Source: Kushneria indalinina DSM 14324
GTDB lineage: Bacteria > Pseudomonadota > Gammaproteobacteria > Pseudomonadales > Halomonadaceae
Assembly (NCBI RefSeq): GCF_003385845.1
Contig: NZ_QRDJ01000006.1
Span: 988,068-1,052,067 of the forward strand
Direction: 5' to 3'
DNA length: 64,000 nt
The translations under genes and the position numbers were made by a program. Of this stretch, positions 1 through 8,488 are shown one piece after another (the stretch's first letter is position 1; each line of letters opens with the position of its first letter). Under the pieces are notes generated by a model, which made no database searches, was not told the DNA's origin, and saw only the letters and a list, made by a program, of their open reading frames with translations.

Positions 1-1564
1 CATCCAGAATGGCCACCAGCGAGACCTCGGGAATGTCCAGTCCCTCACGCAGCAGGTTGATGCCAACCAGCACATCGAACTTGCCCAATCGCAGATCGCG
101 GATGATTTCGACACGCTCGACGGTATCGATATCCGAATGCAGATAGCGCACCCGGATGTCGTGCTCACTGAGATAGTCGGTAAGATCCTCGGCCATACGC
201 TTGGTCAGGGTCGTGACGAGCACCCGTTCACCCACCTCTACGCGCGAGCGTACCTCAGAGAGCAGATCATCGACCTGAGTGCTGGCGGGTCGCACCTCGA
301 TTTCCGGATCGACCAGGCCTGTCGGGCGCACCACCTGCTCGACCACCTGGCCTGCATGCTCCTCCTCGTACGGCCCGGGAGTGGCGGAGACAAACACGGT
401 CTGCGGCAGGATGTTCTCCCACTCCTCGAATTTCATTGGACGGTTGTCCAGCGCCGAAGGCAGTCGAAAACCATATTCGACCAGCGTCTCCTTGCGCGAG
501 CGATCGCCCTTGTACATGCCGCCCACCTGCGGAACGCTGACGTGGGACTCGTCGATGAACACCAGCGCATCGTCAGGCAGATAATCAAAGAAGGTGGGCG
601 GTGCCTGCCCCGGGTCGCGACCGGAAAGATAGCGGGAGTAGTTTTCGATGCCGTTGCAGTAGCCCAGTTCCAGCATCATTTCAATGTCATAGAGCGTGCG
701 CTGCTCAAGGCGCTGAGCCTCGACCAGACGATCATGATCACGCAGATACTTGAGGCGCTCGGCGAGCTCTTCCTTGATCGACTCGATCGCGCCGAGGATC
801 GTGTCGCGCGGGGTGACATAGTGCGTCTTGGGATAGATCGTCATGCGCGGCACCTTGCCACGCACTTCACCGGTCAGCGGATCAAACAGGCTGATGGTAT
901 CGATCTCCTCGTCAAAGAGCTCGACCCGCACGGCCTCATCCTCGGCATCGGCCGGGAAGATATCGATGACATCGCCGCGCACGCGGTAGGTGCCACGGCG
1001 AAAATCGGTATCGTTACGCGTGTACTGAAGCTCCGCCAGCCGGCGCAGAAAATCACGCTGGTTGATCAGCTCGCCGCGGGTAAAGTGCAGACGCATTTTC
1101 AGATACTGATCCGGATCACCCAGACCGTAGATGGCCGACACCGAGACCACGATCAGGGCGTCGCGGCGCTCCAGCAGTGCCTTGGTCGCTGACAGACGCA
1201 TCTGCTCGATATGGTCATTGACCGAGGCATCCTTCTCGATGAAGGTATCAGACGAGGGCACATAGGCCTCGGGCTGATAGTAGTCGTAGTAGGAGACAAA
1301 ATACTCGACGGCATTATCGGGAAAGAACGCCTTGAACTCACCGTAGAGCTGGGCCGCCAGCGTCTTGTTGGGCGCCATGACAATGGTGGGCCGCTGCAGG
1401 CGCTCGACCACATTGGCCATGGTGAAGGTCTTGCCCGAGCCGGTCACACCCAGCAGGGTCTGATGCGCCAGCCCGGCATCCAGTCCCTTGATTAGCCCGT
1501 CGATGGCCGCCGGCTGATCACCCGCCGGCTTGTAGTCGGAGGCAATGCGGAACTCACGATTCAT
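1..1564 (-). CDS. uvrB: UvrABC excinuclease subunit B, 3' end beyond window
   Basis: Damage-verifying helicase of nucleotide excision repair; it is loaded by UvrA on a lesion and then recruits UvrC. The frame starts at ATG 1564 ([20 protein letters not shown]) and stays open to base 1, giving about 521 of the roughly 670 residues normal for the family. Visible are the Walker A motif GVTGSGKT at about residues 39-46, the [11 protein letters not shown] motif, and the tyrosine-rich beta-hairpin ([13 protein letters not shown]) that clamps DNA. The last visible residues ([13 protein letters not shown]) belong to the second helicase domain. The missing part would hold motif VI and the C-terminal UvrC-binding domain. 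No convincing LexA box is visible upstream. The call is near certain. Confidence 0.97.
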   Translation of the reverse strand, partial: MNREFRIASDYKPAGDQPAAIDGLIKGLDAGLAHQTLLGVTGSGKTFTMANVVERLQRPTIVMAPNKTLAAQLYGEFKAFFPDNAVEYFVSYYDYYQPEAYVPSSDTFIEKDASVNDHIEQMRLSATKALLERRDALIVVSVSAIYGLGDPDQYLKMRLHFTRGELINQRDFLRRLAELQYTRNDTDFRRGTYRVRGDVIDIFPADAEDEAVRVELFDEEIDTISLFDPLTGEVRGKVPRMTIYPKTHYVTPRDTILGAIESIKEELAERLKYLRDHDRLVEAQRLEQRTLYDIEMMLELGYCNGIENYSRYLSGRDPGQAPPTFFDYLPDDALVFIDESHVSVPQVGGMYKGDRSRKETLVEYGFRLPSALDNRPMKFEEWENILPQTVFVSATPGPYEEEHAGQVVEQVVRPTGLVDPEIEVRPASTQVDDLLSEVRSRVEVGERVLVTTLTKRMAEDLTDYLSEHDIRVRYLHSDIDTVERVEIIRDLRLGKFDVLVGINLLREGLDIPEVSLVAILD

Positions 1565-1777
1565 GCGCACTCCGTGCAGGTAGCGAAGAGGTTCAAATAG
1601 GCCGGGCCAGCGCATGTGCGGTGGCCAATGGACGGCGTTACCGCCGAAAGCGTAGTCGATAGACAAGGGCTGCGGGGTAACGGATAAGCGTCAGAGCTGA
1701 CGTTTACAAACCATATGATGGCAGGCAGGCAGTATTACAAGGCATGTCCCGCCGAAGCAGAGACACGCCCTGTCATG

Positions 1778-1798
1778 AAAAAAAAGGACAGTTGCCCT
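1778..1798 (-). terminator. Probable intrinsic terminator of the osmC-like gene
   Basis: On the minus strand a short stem AGGGC/GTCCT (one G-U pair) with loop AACT is followed by eight U residues, about 25 bases past the stop codon of the OsmC-like gene. The stem is short, so moderate confidence. Confidence 0.5.
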
Positions 1799-1820
1799 GG
1801 AGATTTTTCAAAGGGTCGAC

Positions 1821-2234
1821 TCATGCGCCGCCCAGATGCGCTCGCGTGTTGATGTCGATCTGACCCGAGGTCATCAGTTTCTGGATCGGGCACTGTTGTG
1901 ATGCCTCCAGAAGACAGTCACGCGCCTGGGCGCTCAGATCACCGATCAGACCGATGTCCACCTGCAGTCGGTAATGCCCGTCACGCTCGTCACTGCTGTC
2001 GCGAGTAACACGAACGCTGACACCATCCAGCGGCATCTCCTTTTTGCGGGCATACATCAACACGGTCATCGCCTTGCAGGTGGCCAGCGAGATGTCGAAA
2101 TAATCATGCGGATCCGGCGCGCTCGCCTCGCCGCCGGCACTGGCAGGCGCATCCGCATAAAGCGCCTCATGATCGTTGAACACGATGCGCTGTCTCAGCG
2201 CGCCCTCACGCTCGGTCTCGATAAGAATGCTCAT
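1821..2234 (-). CDS. OsmC/Ohr-family protein
   Basis: A 137-residue protein of the OsmC fold. OsmC and Ohr members are cytoplasmic thiol peroxidases that reduce organic hydroperoxides. The two family cysteines are seen as C53 in DISLATCKAM and C115 in QQCPIQK, which supports a working redox pair. The short N-terminus and the DPHDYFDISLATC signature look closer to the YhfA-like branch than to classical Ohr, and substrates of that branch are poorly known. It is followed on the same strand by a U-tract terminator and preceded, 62 bases away, by a small heavy-metal-domain-like gene, so the two could be cotranscribed. Family is confident, function is not. Confidence 0.85.
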   Translation of the reverse strand: MSILIETEREGALRQRIVFNDHEALYADAPASAGGEASAPDPHDYFDISLATCKAMTVLMYARKKEMPLDGVSVRVTRDSSDERDGHYRLQVDIGLIGDLSAQARDCLLEASQQCPIQKLMTSGQIDINTRAHLGGA

Positions 2235-2296
2235 CGTTGCCTGTCCTCCTGGGGCGTAATGCTGTCCCGTTTATTCACTGCTGCGGTTTAAAGGCC

Positions 2297-2488
2297 TCAA
2301 CGTTTTGACGAGAACCCCAGTTTTTCGATGACTTCGACCACTCGTCCCGGCTGAACACGCCCTTCAACTTCCAGCCATTCCCGTGCGACCTGAACGGTAT
2401 CCACGCCGTCGAGTTCCATCAGGGCCGTGGTCAGCCGATTGACATCGTCGGAATCCTTGAGGCCACTGAGGGTAAATGTTAACGCCAT
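2297..2488 (-). CDS. Small HMA-fold (heavy-metal-associated-like) protein without CxxC
   Basis: A 63-residue protein whose order of elements matches a heavy-metal-associated domain: a first strand (LTFTLSGLK), a helix (DDVNRLTTALMELDGV), a strand (DTVQVAREWLEVEGR), then a helix ending VVEVIEKLGF, the usual end of such domains. The metal-binding loop normally reads GMTCxxC; here it is GLKDSDD, so both metal-ligand cysteines are absent and the protein contains no cysteine at all. It lies upstream of the OsmC-like gene on the same strand. It may be a relic or a non-metal ferredoxin-like fold. The coding call is good (ATG, compact length, family-like periodicity); metal transport should not be assumed. 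Confidence 0.7.
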   Translation of the reverse strand: MALTFTLSGLKDSDDVNRLTTALMELDGVDTVQVAREWLEVEGRVQPGRVVEVIEKLGFSSKR

Positions 2489-2638
2489 GACGTTCCTGTC
2501 TCCTGATAGTAATGCAACGATTACAGCTGCTTGTAAAGTGGTGCCTTCGCCCAGATATGCTCTTCATATGAAATCGGCGTTCAGGCAGACCAACCCTGCG
2601 TCATTGCCATCGTTTGCGCAAATTTTTCTGGAGTCACC

Positions 2639-3679
2639 ATGAGCGATCCGCATCGCCAGACCTTTCTGCAACAGCTATCCGACGAGCAGTCATTGCCACC
2701 ACAGGCAGAGGCTGAGCTTGATCTGCAACACAACACGGCCCTTATACCCCTCGATGACCGGGTCGTTCTGGAGGTTCGCGGCCCGGACAGTGACCGGTTT
2801 CTTCAGGGACAGGCGAGTGCCTCCACGGCACACGCCACGTCGACCATTGCACCACCCGCGGTCTTTTGTACCCCCAAGGGGCGTGCCATTGCCAACGCAC
2901 AGCTGATCAAGCTGTCGCCGGAATGTTACTGGCTCCTGCTGGAGCGCAGCATTGCCGACGCCCTGCATCAGCATCTGGGCAAATACGCGGCGTTCTACAA
3001 GACCGAGCTGACCCTGCGCGATGATCTGGCCGTCGCCGGCCTGGCCGGTCATCAGGTCGGCAACGTTCTCGAAAACACAGTGCCTGAGCTGCCACAGGCC
3101 ATGTGGGGGGTGCGCGTCAGTGCCGATGAAGAGCTGGCCATTACCCGACACCCTCACGACACGATGCGCCTGATCCTGATTGCCTCTCATGACAGGCTCG
3201 CCACGCTATTCAAAACGACATCCGCCGAACTGACGCTGGCGCCCGCTGCCCTGTGGCAGCGCCTCGACATCGAGGCCGGCCTGCTATGGCTGGATGAGCT
3301 TCAGCGCGAAAAATGGCTGCCACAGATGTTCAACTGGGAAGCGCTGGCGGGTATCAGCTTCAAGAAAGGCTGCTATACCGGGCAGGAAGTGGTGGCCAGG
3401 GCGCATTACCGTGGCCAGGTCAAGAAACGGCTGATGCGCCTGTCCATACCGGGCAACGAGGCACTGACACCGGGCACTGACGTCATGGACGCCACCCGGG
3501 AAAAGTCACTGGGTGAAGTGGTCCTGAGCGCGCCGACAACCGGCGATCACGTTGAACTGCTGGCGATCATGACCCTGAAGGAGGACATGCCGCCCCTGAG
3601 TATCAACGGTGAGACTGCCCAACTGATGACGCTGCCCTACGCACTGGAGCGGCTTGACCCCGAAACCCTGTCGGACTGA
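2639..3679 (+). CDS. ygfZ: tRNA-modifying / Fe-S repair folate-binding protein YgfZ
   Basis: A 346-residue cytoplasmic protein of the YgfZ/GcvT-like family, which binds folate and helps maintain Fe-S enzymes such as MiaB under oxidative stress. The family signature K-G-C-Y-x-G-Q-E is present at residues 243-250 (KGCYTGQE) with the conserved C245, followed by VVARAHYRG. The start at ATG 2639 is preceded by CTGGAG. It stands alone on the plus strand, divergent from the OsmC/HMA pair and convergent with mscL, so it is probably transcribed singly. It is homologous to GcvT, which also occurs in this window (21753-22868), but the KGCYTGQE motif assigns it to YgfZ. Confidence 0.93.
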   Translation: MSDPHRQTFLQQLSDEQSLPPQAEAELDLQHNTALIPLDDRVVLEVRGPDSDRFLQGQASASTAHATSTIAPPAVFCTPKGRAIANAQLIKLSPECYWLLLERSIADALHQHLGKYAAFYKTELTLRDDLAVAGLAGHQVGNVLENTVPELPQAMWGVRVSADEELAITRHPHDTMRLILIASHDRLATLFKTTSAELTLAPAALWQRLDIEAGLLWLDELQREKWLPQMFNWEALAGISFKKGCYTGQEVVARAHYRGQVKKRLMRLSIPGNEALTPGTDVMDATREKSLGEVVLSAPTTGDHVELLAIMTLKEDMPPLSINGETAQLMTLPYALERLDPETLSD

Positions 3680-3688
3680 GCGCGACAA

Positions 3689-3731
3689 CTGCGCCGGGGC
3701 ATGACCCGGCGCAGCGTGTTGCCGTTTTTTT
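3689..3731 (+). terminator. Terminator between ygfZ and mscL
   Basis: Perfect 10-bp stem CTGCGCCGGG (3689-3698) / CCCGGCGCAG (3705-3714) with a six-base loop, followed nine bases later by a run of T at about 3724-3731. It lies ten bases after the ygfZ stop codon, between convergent genes. The distance between stem and T-run is a little long. Confidence 0.55.
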
Positions 3732-3751
3732 CGCCCGGAGTCCTCAAGGTG

Positions 3752-4252
3752 TCAGGTCGTGGGCACCGTTGTCTTTGGTGCATCGAGCACGGAGGTACAG
3801 CTGGGACAGCGCGTGGCCTCAATCGAGATAGGCGTAATGCAGAAGGGGCAATTGCGCACGGTCGGCGCTGCCGCCGGTGTCTCATCCTTGCGAGTGCCCA
3901 GCTCACGAATGCGGTGAATGTTGCGAATAAGCACAAAGCAGACCATGGCCACCAGCGTGAACGAGATCAGGGCATTGAAAAAAATGCCGTAGTTAATGGT
4001 CACCGCGCCGGCGGCCTGCGCATCCGCCAGCGTATTGTAGGGTTCTGCCGTCTGTGCGCCTTCCTTGAGCACCACAAACAGATTGGTGAAATCGATTCCG
4101 CCGGTAATCAGGCCCAGTACCGGTGTAAAGACATCCCGCACCAGACTGTTGACGATGCCGGTAAAGGCCGAGCCGATAATGATTCCCACCGCCAGATCCA
4201 CGACGTTGCCCTTGACGGCAAAATCGCGAAACTCCCTGATAAACCTTGGCAT
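3752..4252 (-). CDS. mscL: Large-conductance mechanosensitive channel with C-terminal zinc ribbon
   Basis: Inner-membrane pentameric channel that opens under high membrane tension to release solutes on hypo-osmotic shock, an expected need in a halophile. The N-terminus MPRFIREFRDFAVKGNVVDL and the first membrane segment LAVGIIIGSAFTGIVNSLV are typical, as is the second segment (FFNALISFTLVAMVCFVLI). A longer frame exists upstream to 4315, but ATG 4252 has GGAGGG about nine bases before it and matches family N-termini. At 166 residues the protein is about 30 longer than common MscL. The extra C-terminus holds two CxxC pairs (CPFC...CPSC), a rubredoxin-like zinc ribbon, in place of the usual charged bundle helix. 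This variant is known from other MscL proteins; its role is unclear. Confidence 0.95.
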   Translation of the reverse strand: MPRFIREFRDFAVKGNVVDLAVGIIIGSAFTGIVNSLVRDVFTPVLGLITGGIDFTNLFVVLKEGAQTAEPYNTLADAQAAGAVTINYGIFFNALISFTLVAMVCFVLIRNIHRIRELGTRKDETPAAAPTVRNCPFCITPISIEATRCPSCTSVLDAPKTTVPTT

Positions 4253-4383
4253 GCCACGCCCTCCCCGGGTCAAACGTCCTGTGGGTGACGGGATGTCGAC
4301 GACCCCGCCAGTCATCCCGCCACTGTTACCAGCACTACTATAGCGAATGAATAAAAAGGCGTACCGGTTGGCTATCGCTCGAC

Positions 4384-5988
4384 TCAGTGCTCTCGGGTGG
4401 CATCAAAGGAGAGATCGGGCCAGCGCTCCTCCATCAGCTGCAGATTGACCCGGGTGGGCGCCAGATAGGTCAAATGCCCGCCGCCATCGATCGCCAGATT
4501 GGTGCTGACCTTGTTGCGTAGCTCATCGAGCTTGCGCTCGTCGCCATGAATCCAGCGGGCCGTCTGAACATTGACCGGCTCATAGATGCAGTCGACCTTG
4601 TACTCGTCCTTGAGCCGATGCGCGACCACGTCGAACTGGAGAAGGCCGACAGCGCCGACAATCATGTCGTTGTTGTCCAGCGGCATGAAGACCTGGGTGG
4701 CGCCCTCCTCGGAGAGCTGCTGGAGCCCCTTCTGGAGCTGCTTGGTCTTGAGCGGGTCCCGCAGGCGCACGCGACGAAAGAGCTCGGGAGCAAAGTGCGG
4801 GATACCCGTAAAGCGCATCTGCTCGCCACTGGAGAAGGTATCACCGATCTGAATGGTGCCGTGGTTGTGCAACCCGATGATATCGCCCGGCCAGGCCTCC
4901 TCGACATGGGCCCGGTCCGAGGCCATGAAGGTCAGGGCATCGGCAATCTTGACGTCCTTTTTGATGCGCACATGGTGGATCTTCATGTTGCGCTCATACT
5001 TGCCCGAGCAGACGCGCAGAAAGGCGATACGGTCGCGGTGACGCGGATCCATGTTGGCCTGGATCTTGAAGACAAACCCGCTGAAACTGCCATCCTCAGC
5101 GGTGACCTCACGCATGTTGGTTTCGCGCGGTTTGGGAGACGGGGCATACTCGACGAAGCCATCGAGCATTTCACGCACGCCGAAATTGCCCATGGCCGTG
5201 CCAAAGAAGACCGGCGTCAGCTCGCCGCGGCGGTAGGCTTCCAGGTCGAACGTGTGCGAGGCACCCTGCACCAGCTCGATCTCCTCACGCAGCTCGGCCG
5301 CCTGAGCGGCGCCCAGCGTTTCATCGACCTGCGGATTATTGATCCCCTCGATTTTGACATCCTCGGGGATACGGTTGCCCTGACCCTGTTTGTAGAGATG
5401 GATCGTGTCATTGACCAGATGGTAGACGCCGCGGAAGTGACGCCCCATGCCGATCGGCCAGGTGACCGGGGCACAGGCAATGTTGAGCACGGTCTCGATC
5501 TCGTCCATGACCTCGACGGGATCTCGCGTATCGCGGTCCATCTTGTTGATGAAGGTCAGGATCGGCGTAGTCCGCAGCCGGCAGACCTCCATCAGCTTGA
5601 TGGTACGATCCTCGACGCCCTTGGAACCGTCCACGACCATCAGGGCAGAATCCACCGCAGTGAGCGTTCGGTAGGTGTCTTCGGAGAAATCTTCGTGTCC
5701 GGGGGTATCCAGCAGGTTGACGATACGTCCCTTGTAGGGGAACTGCATGACAGAGGTGGTCACGGAGATACCACGCTCCTGCTCCATCTTCATCCAGTCG
5801 GAGGTGGTGGTGCGCTCCTGACGCTTGCTCTTGACGGCGCCGGCCACCTGAATGGCATTACCAAACAGCAGCAGCTTTTCGGTAATGGTGGTCTTGCCCG
5901 CATCAGGGTGGGAAATGATGGCAAAGGTTCGGCGAAGACTGGCTTCCTGGGCGATCCGGGTATCGGTCATGGGTGCTTCAGTAGTCAT
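4384..5988 (-). CDS. prfC: Peptide chain release factor 3 (RF3 GTPase)
   Basis: Translational GTPase that removes RF1/RF2 from the ribosome after peptide release. Visible G motifs are the P-loop SHPDAGKTT, the G3 motif DTPGHEDF, and the G4 motif NKMDR, followed by the RF3-specific domain II and III sequences. Length is about 534 residues, close to the usual 527-530. The frame is open to a GTG at 5997; the first ATG is 5988, and ATG 5970 ([16 protein letters not shown]) would give a length nearer that of E. coli RF3. None has a strong ribosome-binding site, so the exact start is uncertain. It appears to be a single-gene unit on the minus strand. Confidence 0.96.
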   Translation of the reverse strand: MTTEAPMTDTRIAQEASLRRTFAIISHPDAGKTTITEKLLLFGNAIQVAGAVKSKRQERTTTSDWMKMEQERGISVTTSVMQFPYKGRIVNLLDTPGHEDFSEDTYRTLTAVDSALMVVDGSKGVEDRTIKLMEVCRLRTTPILTFINKMDRDTRDPVEVMDEIETVLNIACAPVTWPIGMGRHFRGVYHLVNDTIHLYKQGQGNRIPEDVKIEGINNPQVDETLGAAQAAELREEIELVQGASHTFDLEAYRRGELTPVFFGTAMGNFGVREMLDGFVEYAPSPKPRETNMREVTAEDGSFSGFVFKIQANMDPRHRDRIAFLRVCSGKYERNMKIHHVRIKKDVKIADALTFMASDRAHVEEAWPGDIIGLHNHGTIQIGDTFSSGEQMRFTGIPHFAPELFRRVRLRDPLKTKQLQKGLQQLSEEGATQVFMPLDNNDMIVGAVGLLQFDVVAHRLKDEYKVDCIYEPVNVQTARWIHGDERKLDELRNKVSTNLAIDGGGHLTYLAPTRVNLQLMEERWPDLSFDATREH

Positions 5989-6099
5989 TATGTACACAGT
6001 CTGTACGTGAACGGATTTGCCCGCATTCTACAGGCAGTGCCAGCTGCGGGGATAGAAGGCCCGACGCATCGCCCATGTCAGATCGGTGCTGCAAACGTT

Positions 6100-6125
6100 A
6101 AAAGACCGACCCTTGTGGGGTCGGC
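6100..6125 (-). terminator. Terminator of the proline-rich small gene
   Basis: On the minus strand the stem CCGACCC/GGGTCGG with a five-base loop is followed by UCUUUU. It begins about 36 bases past the stop of the small proline-rich gene, which supports that gene being a real transcription unit. Confidence 0.6.
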
Positions 6126-6160
6126 CTGAACGAGGCACCGGATCGCTGATGAGTTCAGCG

Positions 6161-6391
6161 TCAGGGCTGATAAGGCGGTGTCTGCTCCGGCGGCACCTCG
6201 GGCGGTGGCTGCGACGGCGGTGGATCCTGCAGAGGCGGATCTTCCATCGGTGGCTCCTCCACCGGCGGTTCCTGTGGCTGCGGTGGTTCCTCAGGCGGGG
6301 AATGCGGCTGCGGGTCCGGTGGCTGAACCGGCGGCTCACTCATGGTCATGCAGGGAGTGCGGACAGCATCAATATGGGATTGCATCATCAT
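6161..6391 (-). CDS. Small proline/glutamate-rich protein, unknown function
   Basis: A 76-residue protein that I cannot assign to a family. After an N-terminal stretch with one cysteine (MMMQSHIDAVRTPCMTMSE) it consists almost wholly of short PP-containing units with E, D or Q between them (EPPVQPP, EEPPQPQ, PPMEDPPLQD, PPSQPP). The start at ATG 6391, the first of three consecutive ATG codons, is preceded by AAGGAGGAG at good spacing, a much better site than for the longer frame to 6445. A terminator follows. There is no signal peptide or membrane segment, and the sequence suggests an extended polyproline rod. Several PPP/PPE steps would make translation depend on EF-P. Real gene likely; function unknown. 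Confidence 0.65.
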   Translation of the reverse strand: MMMQSHIDAVRTPCMTMSEPPVQPPDPQPHSPPEEPPQPQEPPVEEPPMEDPPLQDPPPSQPPPEVPPEQTPPYQP

Positions 6392-6593
6392 GCTTATCTC
6401 CTCCTTCGAGGCGAAAACCGGGCGGGCGTCTCCGGAAGACTCCATTTACCCGCCCTCATCACGTTAGGCCCAATACCATCATAACGCCAGGCCCCTTGCC
6501 GTCATGTCAGCCGTCATTATTCTTTACTCCACGCCCCTGTAGCGATTGCGATATCATGGACACACAACGCTACATTCTCTGCTCCGGACTCTC

Positions 6594-7892
6594 ATGACGC
6601 AGGCGCTACTGCTGACCACACCGGCCCGCAATCTGGTACGGCTGACCATTGCCCGGGGTATTACCTGGACGTGCTTTCTGGTCGTGATCCTTTTTGGCAT
6701 CGAGGTCATGAACTTCAAGCTCAGGGTCGTGCCCATTATTGCCATTATCGTCGCCATGGGGCTTTTCAATGTGGCCACCTGGTGGCGGCTGGGCCAGGCG
6801 CGTCAGGTCACGGATATCGAATACCTGATCCATCTGCTCATCGATGTGTCAGGCCTGACCCTGATCTTTTACTACACCGGCGGGGCCACCAATCCGGCCA
6901 TCACCTACTATCTGATTCCCGTGGCCATGGCCGCTGCCACACAGCCCTGGCGCCATGCCTGTATTACGGCGGCCTCGGCGCTTGTGGCCTACTCGATGCT
7001 CATGCTCTTTTTCGAGCCAGTGCCGGAGCTTCGTCACACGATCGGCGACAGCCTTTTGACCCTCAACGTGCTGGGCATGTGGCTCAACTTCGCCCTGTGT
7101 GCGGGGCTCATTACCTTTGTCATCTTTCGCATGGCAGATACCCTGCGACAGCGTGATCGCATGCTGTCGCGCACGCGTGAGGCGGCCCTGCGCAACGAAC
7201 AGATCCTGGCCGTGGCCAGCCAGGCCGCGGGCACGGCCCATGAGCTGGGCACACCGCTGTCCACCATGGTCATGCTGATTGACGAGATGAAAGCCGAGCC
7301 CGTTACCGACACACAGCGCGCCGATCTTGATCTGCTGCGCAGTCAGGTCGACACCTGCAAGCGTCACCTTCGCGAGCTGGTGGCCAGCGCCGAGCGCCGT
7401 CAGAGTGACCCACCTGCACGCGTCAATGCCGCCGACTGGCTTGAAGCCCTGATTCAGCGCTGGCTGGTCATGCGCCCTGATGTCACCTATCAGCTTCACA
7501 TCGATCATCGCGCGATCCCGCTCATGGCCGACCCGACGCTGGATCAGGCCATCATGAATCTGCTCAACAATGCCGCCGATGCCAACCCGCGTGATATCGC
7601 CATTACACTGGGTGAAAGTTCCTTCAAGGAAGACACGCGCCGGGTCGTGATTTCGATTGTCGACCACGGTCCGGGCATTTCGATGGAAATTGCCAGCCGC
7701 ATGGGAGAAAGCTTTATCTCCGGACAGTCCCGAGGACTGGGCATTGGTCTTTTCCTGACACACTCGACGCTGGACCGCTTCGGTGGCAGCGTCAGTCTCT
7801 ACAATCAAACCGAGGGGGGCACGCTGACCGAAGTCAGACTGCCACACCCGGATACTGACCCGGCCTCGCCCTCTTCAATCTCACAGGAATGA
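6594..7892 (+). CDS. regB: Redox-sensing histidine kinase, RegB/PrrB/ActS (RoxS) family
   Basis: Inner-membrane kinase that senses respiratory redox state and phosphorylates RegA. About six membrane segments fill residues 1-185. Start chosen at ATG 6594 (MTQALLLTTPARN), giving 432 residues; the ribosome-binding site is weak. The H-box AHELGTPLS carries the phospho-acceptor at about H216, and the ATPase has N-box NLLNNAADA and G-boxes DHGPGIS and GLGIGLFL. A cysteine at about 255 lies 39 residues after the histidine, nearly the spacing of the redox cysteine in Rhodobacter RegB (H225, C265). The periplasm-facing quinone heptapeptide, GGxxNPF in the family, reads GGATNPA here. The gene is followed six bases later by regA, so the two form an operon. 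Confidence 0.93.
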   Translation: MTQALLLTTPARNLVRLTIARGITWTCFLVVILFGIEVMNFKLRVVPIIAIIVAMGLFNVATWWRLGQARQVTDIEYLIHLLIDVSGLTLIFYYTGGATNPAITYYLIPVAMAAATQPWRHACITAASALVAYSMLMLFFEPVPELRHTIGDSLLTLNVLGMWLNFALCAGLITFVIFRMADTLRQRDRMLSRTREAALRNEQILAVASQAAGTAHELGTPLSTMVMLIDEMKAEPVTDTQRADLDLLRSQVDTCKRHLRELVASAERRQSDPPARVNAADWLEALIQRWLVMRPDVTYQLHIDHRAIPLMADPTLDQAIMNLLNNAADANPRDIAITLGESSFKEDTRRVVISIVDHGPGISMEIASRMGESFISGQSRGLGIGLFLTHSTLDRFGGSVSLYNQTEGGTLTEVRLPHPDTDPASPSSISQE

Positions 7893-7898
7893 CACGTC

Positions 7899-8435
7899 AT
7901 GCACGAAAAGGCCTCCTTTCTGGTCGTTGACGACGACCCCGTATTTCGCCAGATCATGGAGCGCGCTCTGACGCGCCATGAGTTTGATGTCATGGTAGCG
8001 GCGACCATTGAAGAAGCGCGCCAGCTGGCGCAGCGGCGGCCGCCGGAATATGCAACGCTCGACCTGAAGCTCGAGGAGAGCTCGGGGCTACAGTTTCTGC
8101 CTACGCTGCTCTCGATCAGCCCTGCCTGTCGTGTCGTGATCCTGACCGGCTATTCGAGCATCACCACCGCAGTCGAGGCGATCAAGCTGGGCGCCGTGAA
8201 CTATCTGTGCAAACCGGTCGAGGTCAGCGAAGTGCTACAGGCCCTTGATGCCCAGGAGGGCAATCCGGATGCCGAGATCGCCGAAAACCCGCCATCGGTC
8301 AATCGACTGACCTGGGAGCATATACAGCGTGTCCTGCAGGATAACGATGGCAATATTTCGGCCACCGCCCGCAGCCTGGGCATGCACCGGCGCACCCTGC
8401 AGCGCAAGCTGCAAAAACGTCCGGTCAAGCGCTGA
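7899..8435 (+). CDS. regA: Response regulator, RegA/PrrA/ActR (RoxR) family
   Basis: A 178-residue DNA-binding response regulator, partner of the kinase six bases upstream. The receiver domain (about 1-120) has the acidic pocket DDD at 11-13, phospho-acceptor D55 in YATLDLKLEE, the switch residue in ILTGYSS and the conserved lysine in YLCKPVE. A short linker leads to a Fis-type helix-turn-helix (NISATARSLGMHRRTLQRKL) that is almost invariant in the RegA family. In relatives this pair controls terminal oxidases, energy metabolism and cyanide or oxygen responses; targets here are unknown. It is probably cotranscribed with regB, and perhaps with the phosphatase gene 53 bases downstream. Confidence 0.95.
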   Translation: MHEKASFLVVDDDPVFRQIMERALTRHEFDVMVAATIEEARQLAQRRPPEYATLDLKLEESSGLQFLPTLLSISPACRVVILTGYSSITTAVEAIKLGAVNYLCKPVEVSEVLQALDAQEGNPDAEIAENPPSVNRLTWEHIQRVLQDNDGNISATARSLGMHRRTLQRKLQKRPVKR

Positions 8436-8488
8436 GCACCGTCTCGCCAGCCATTTATCCTTTACGACGATACCTGACAGGAGTTTGC

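Noticed and set aside
137..1192. A 351-codon open frame on the plus strand, opposite uvrB
   Set aside because: Antisense shadow of uvrB.
1565..1820. Possible LexA (SOS) box upstream of uvrB
   Set aside because: CTGT...ACAG occurs near 1770-1790 but with 14 bases between the halves instead of eight, and it coincides with the terminator-like hairpin of the OsmC-like gene.
4546..6129. A 527-codon open frame on the plus strand, opposite prfC
   Set aside because: Antisense shadow of prfC; no motifs, no supported start.
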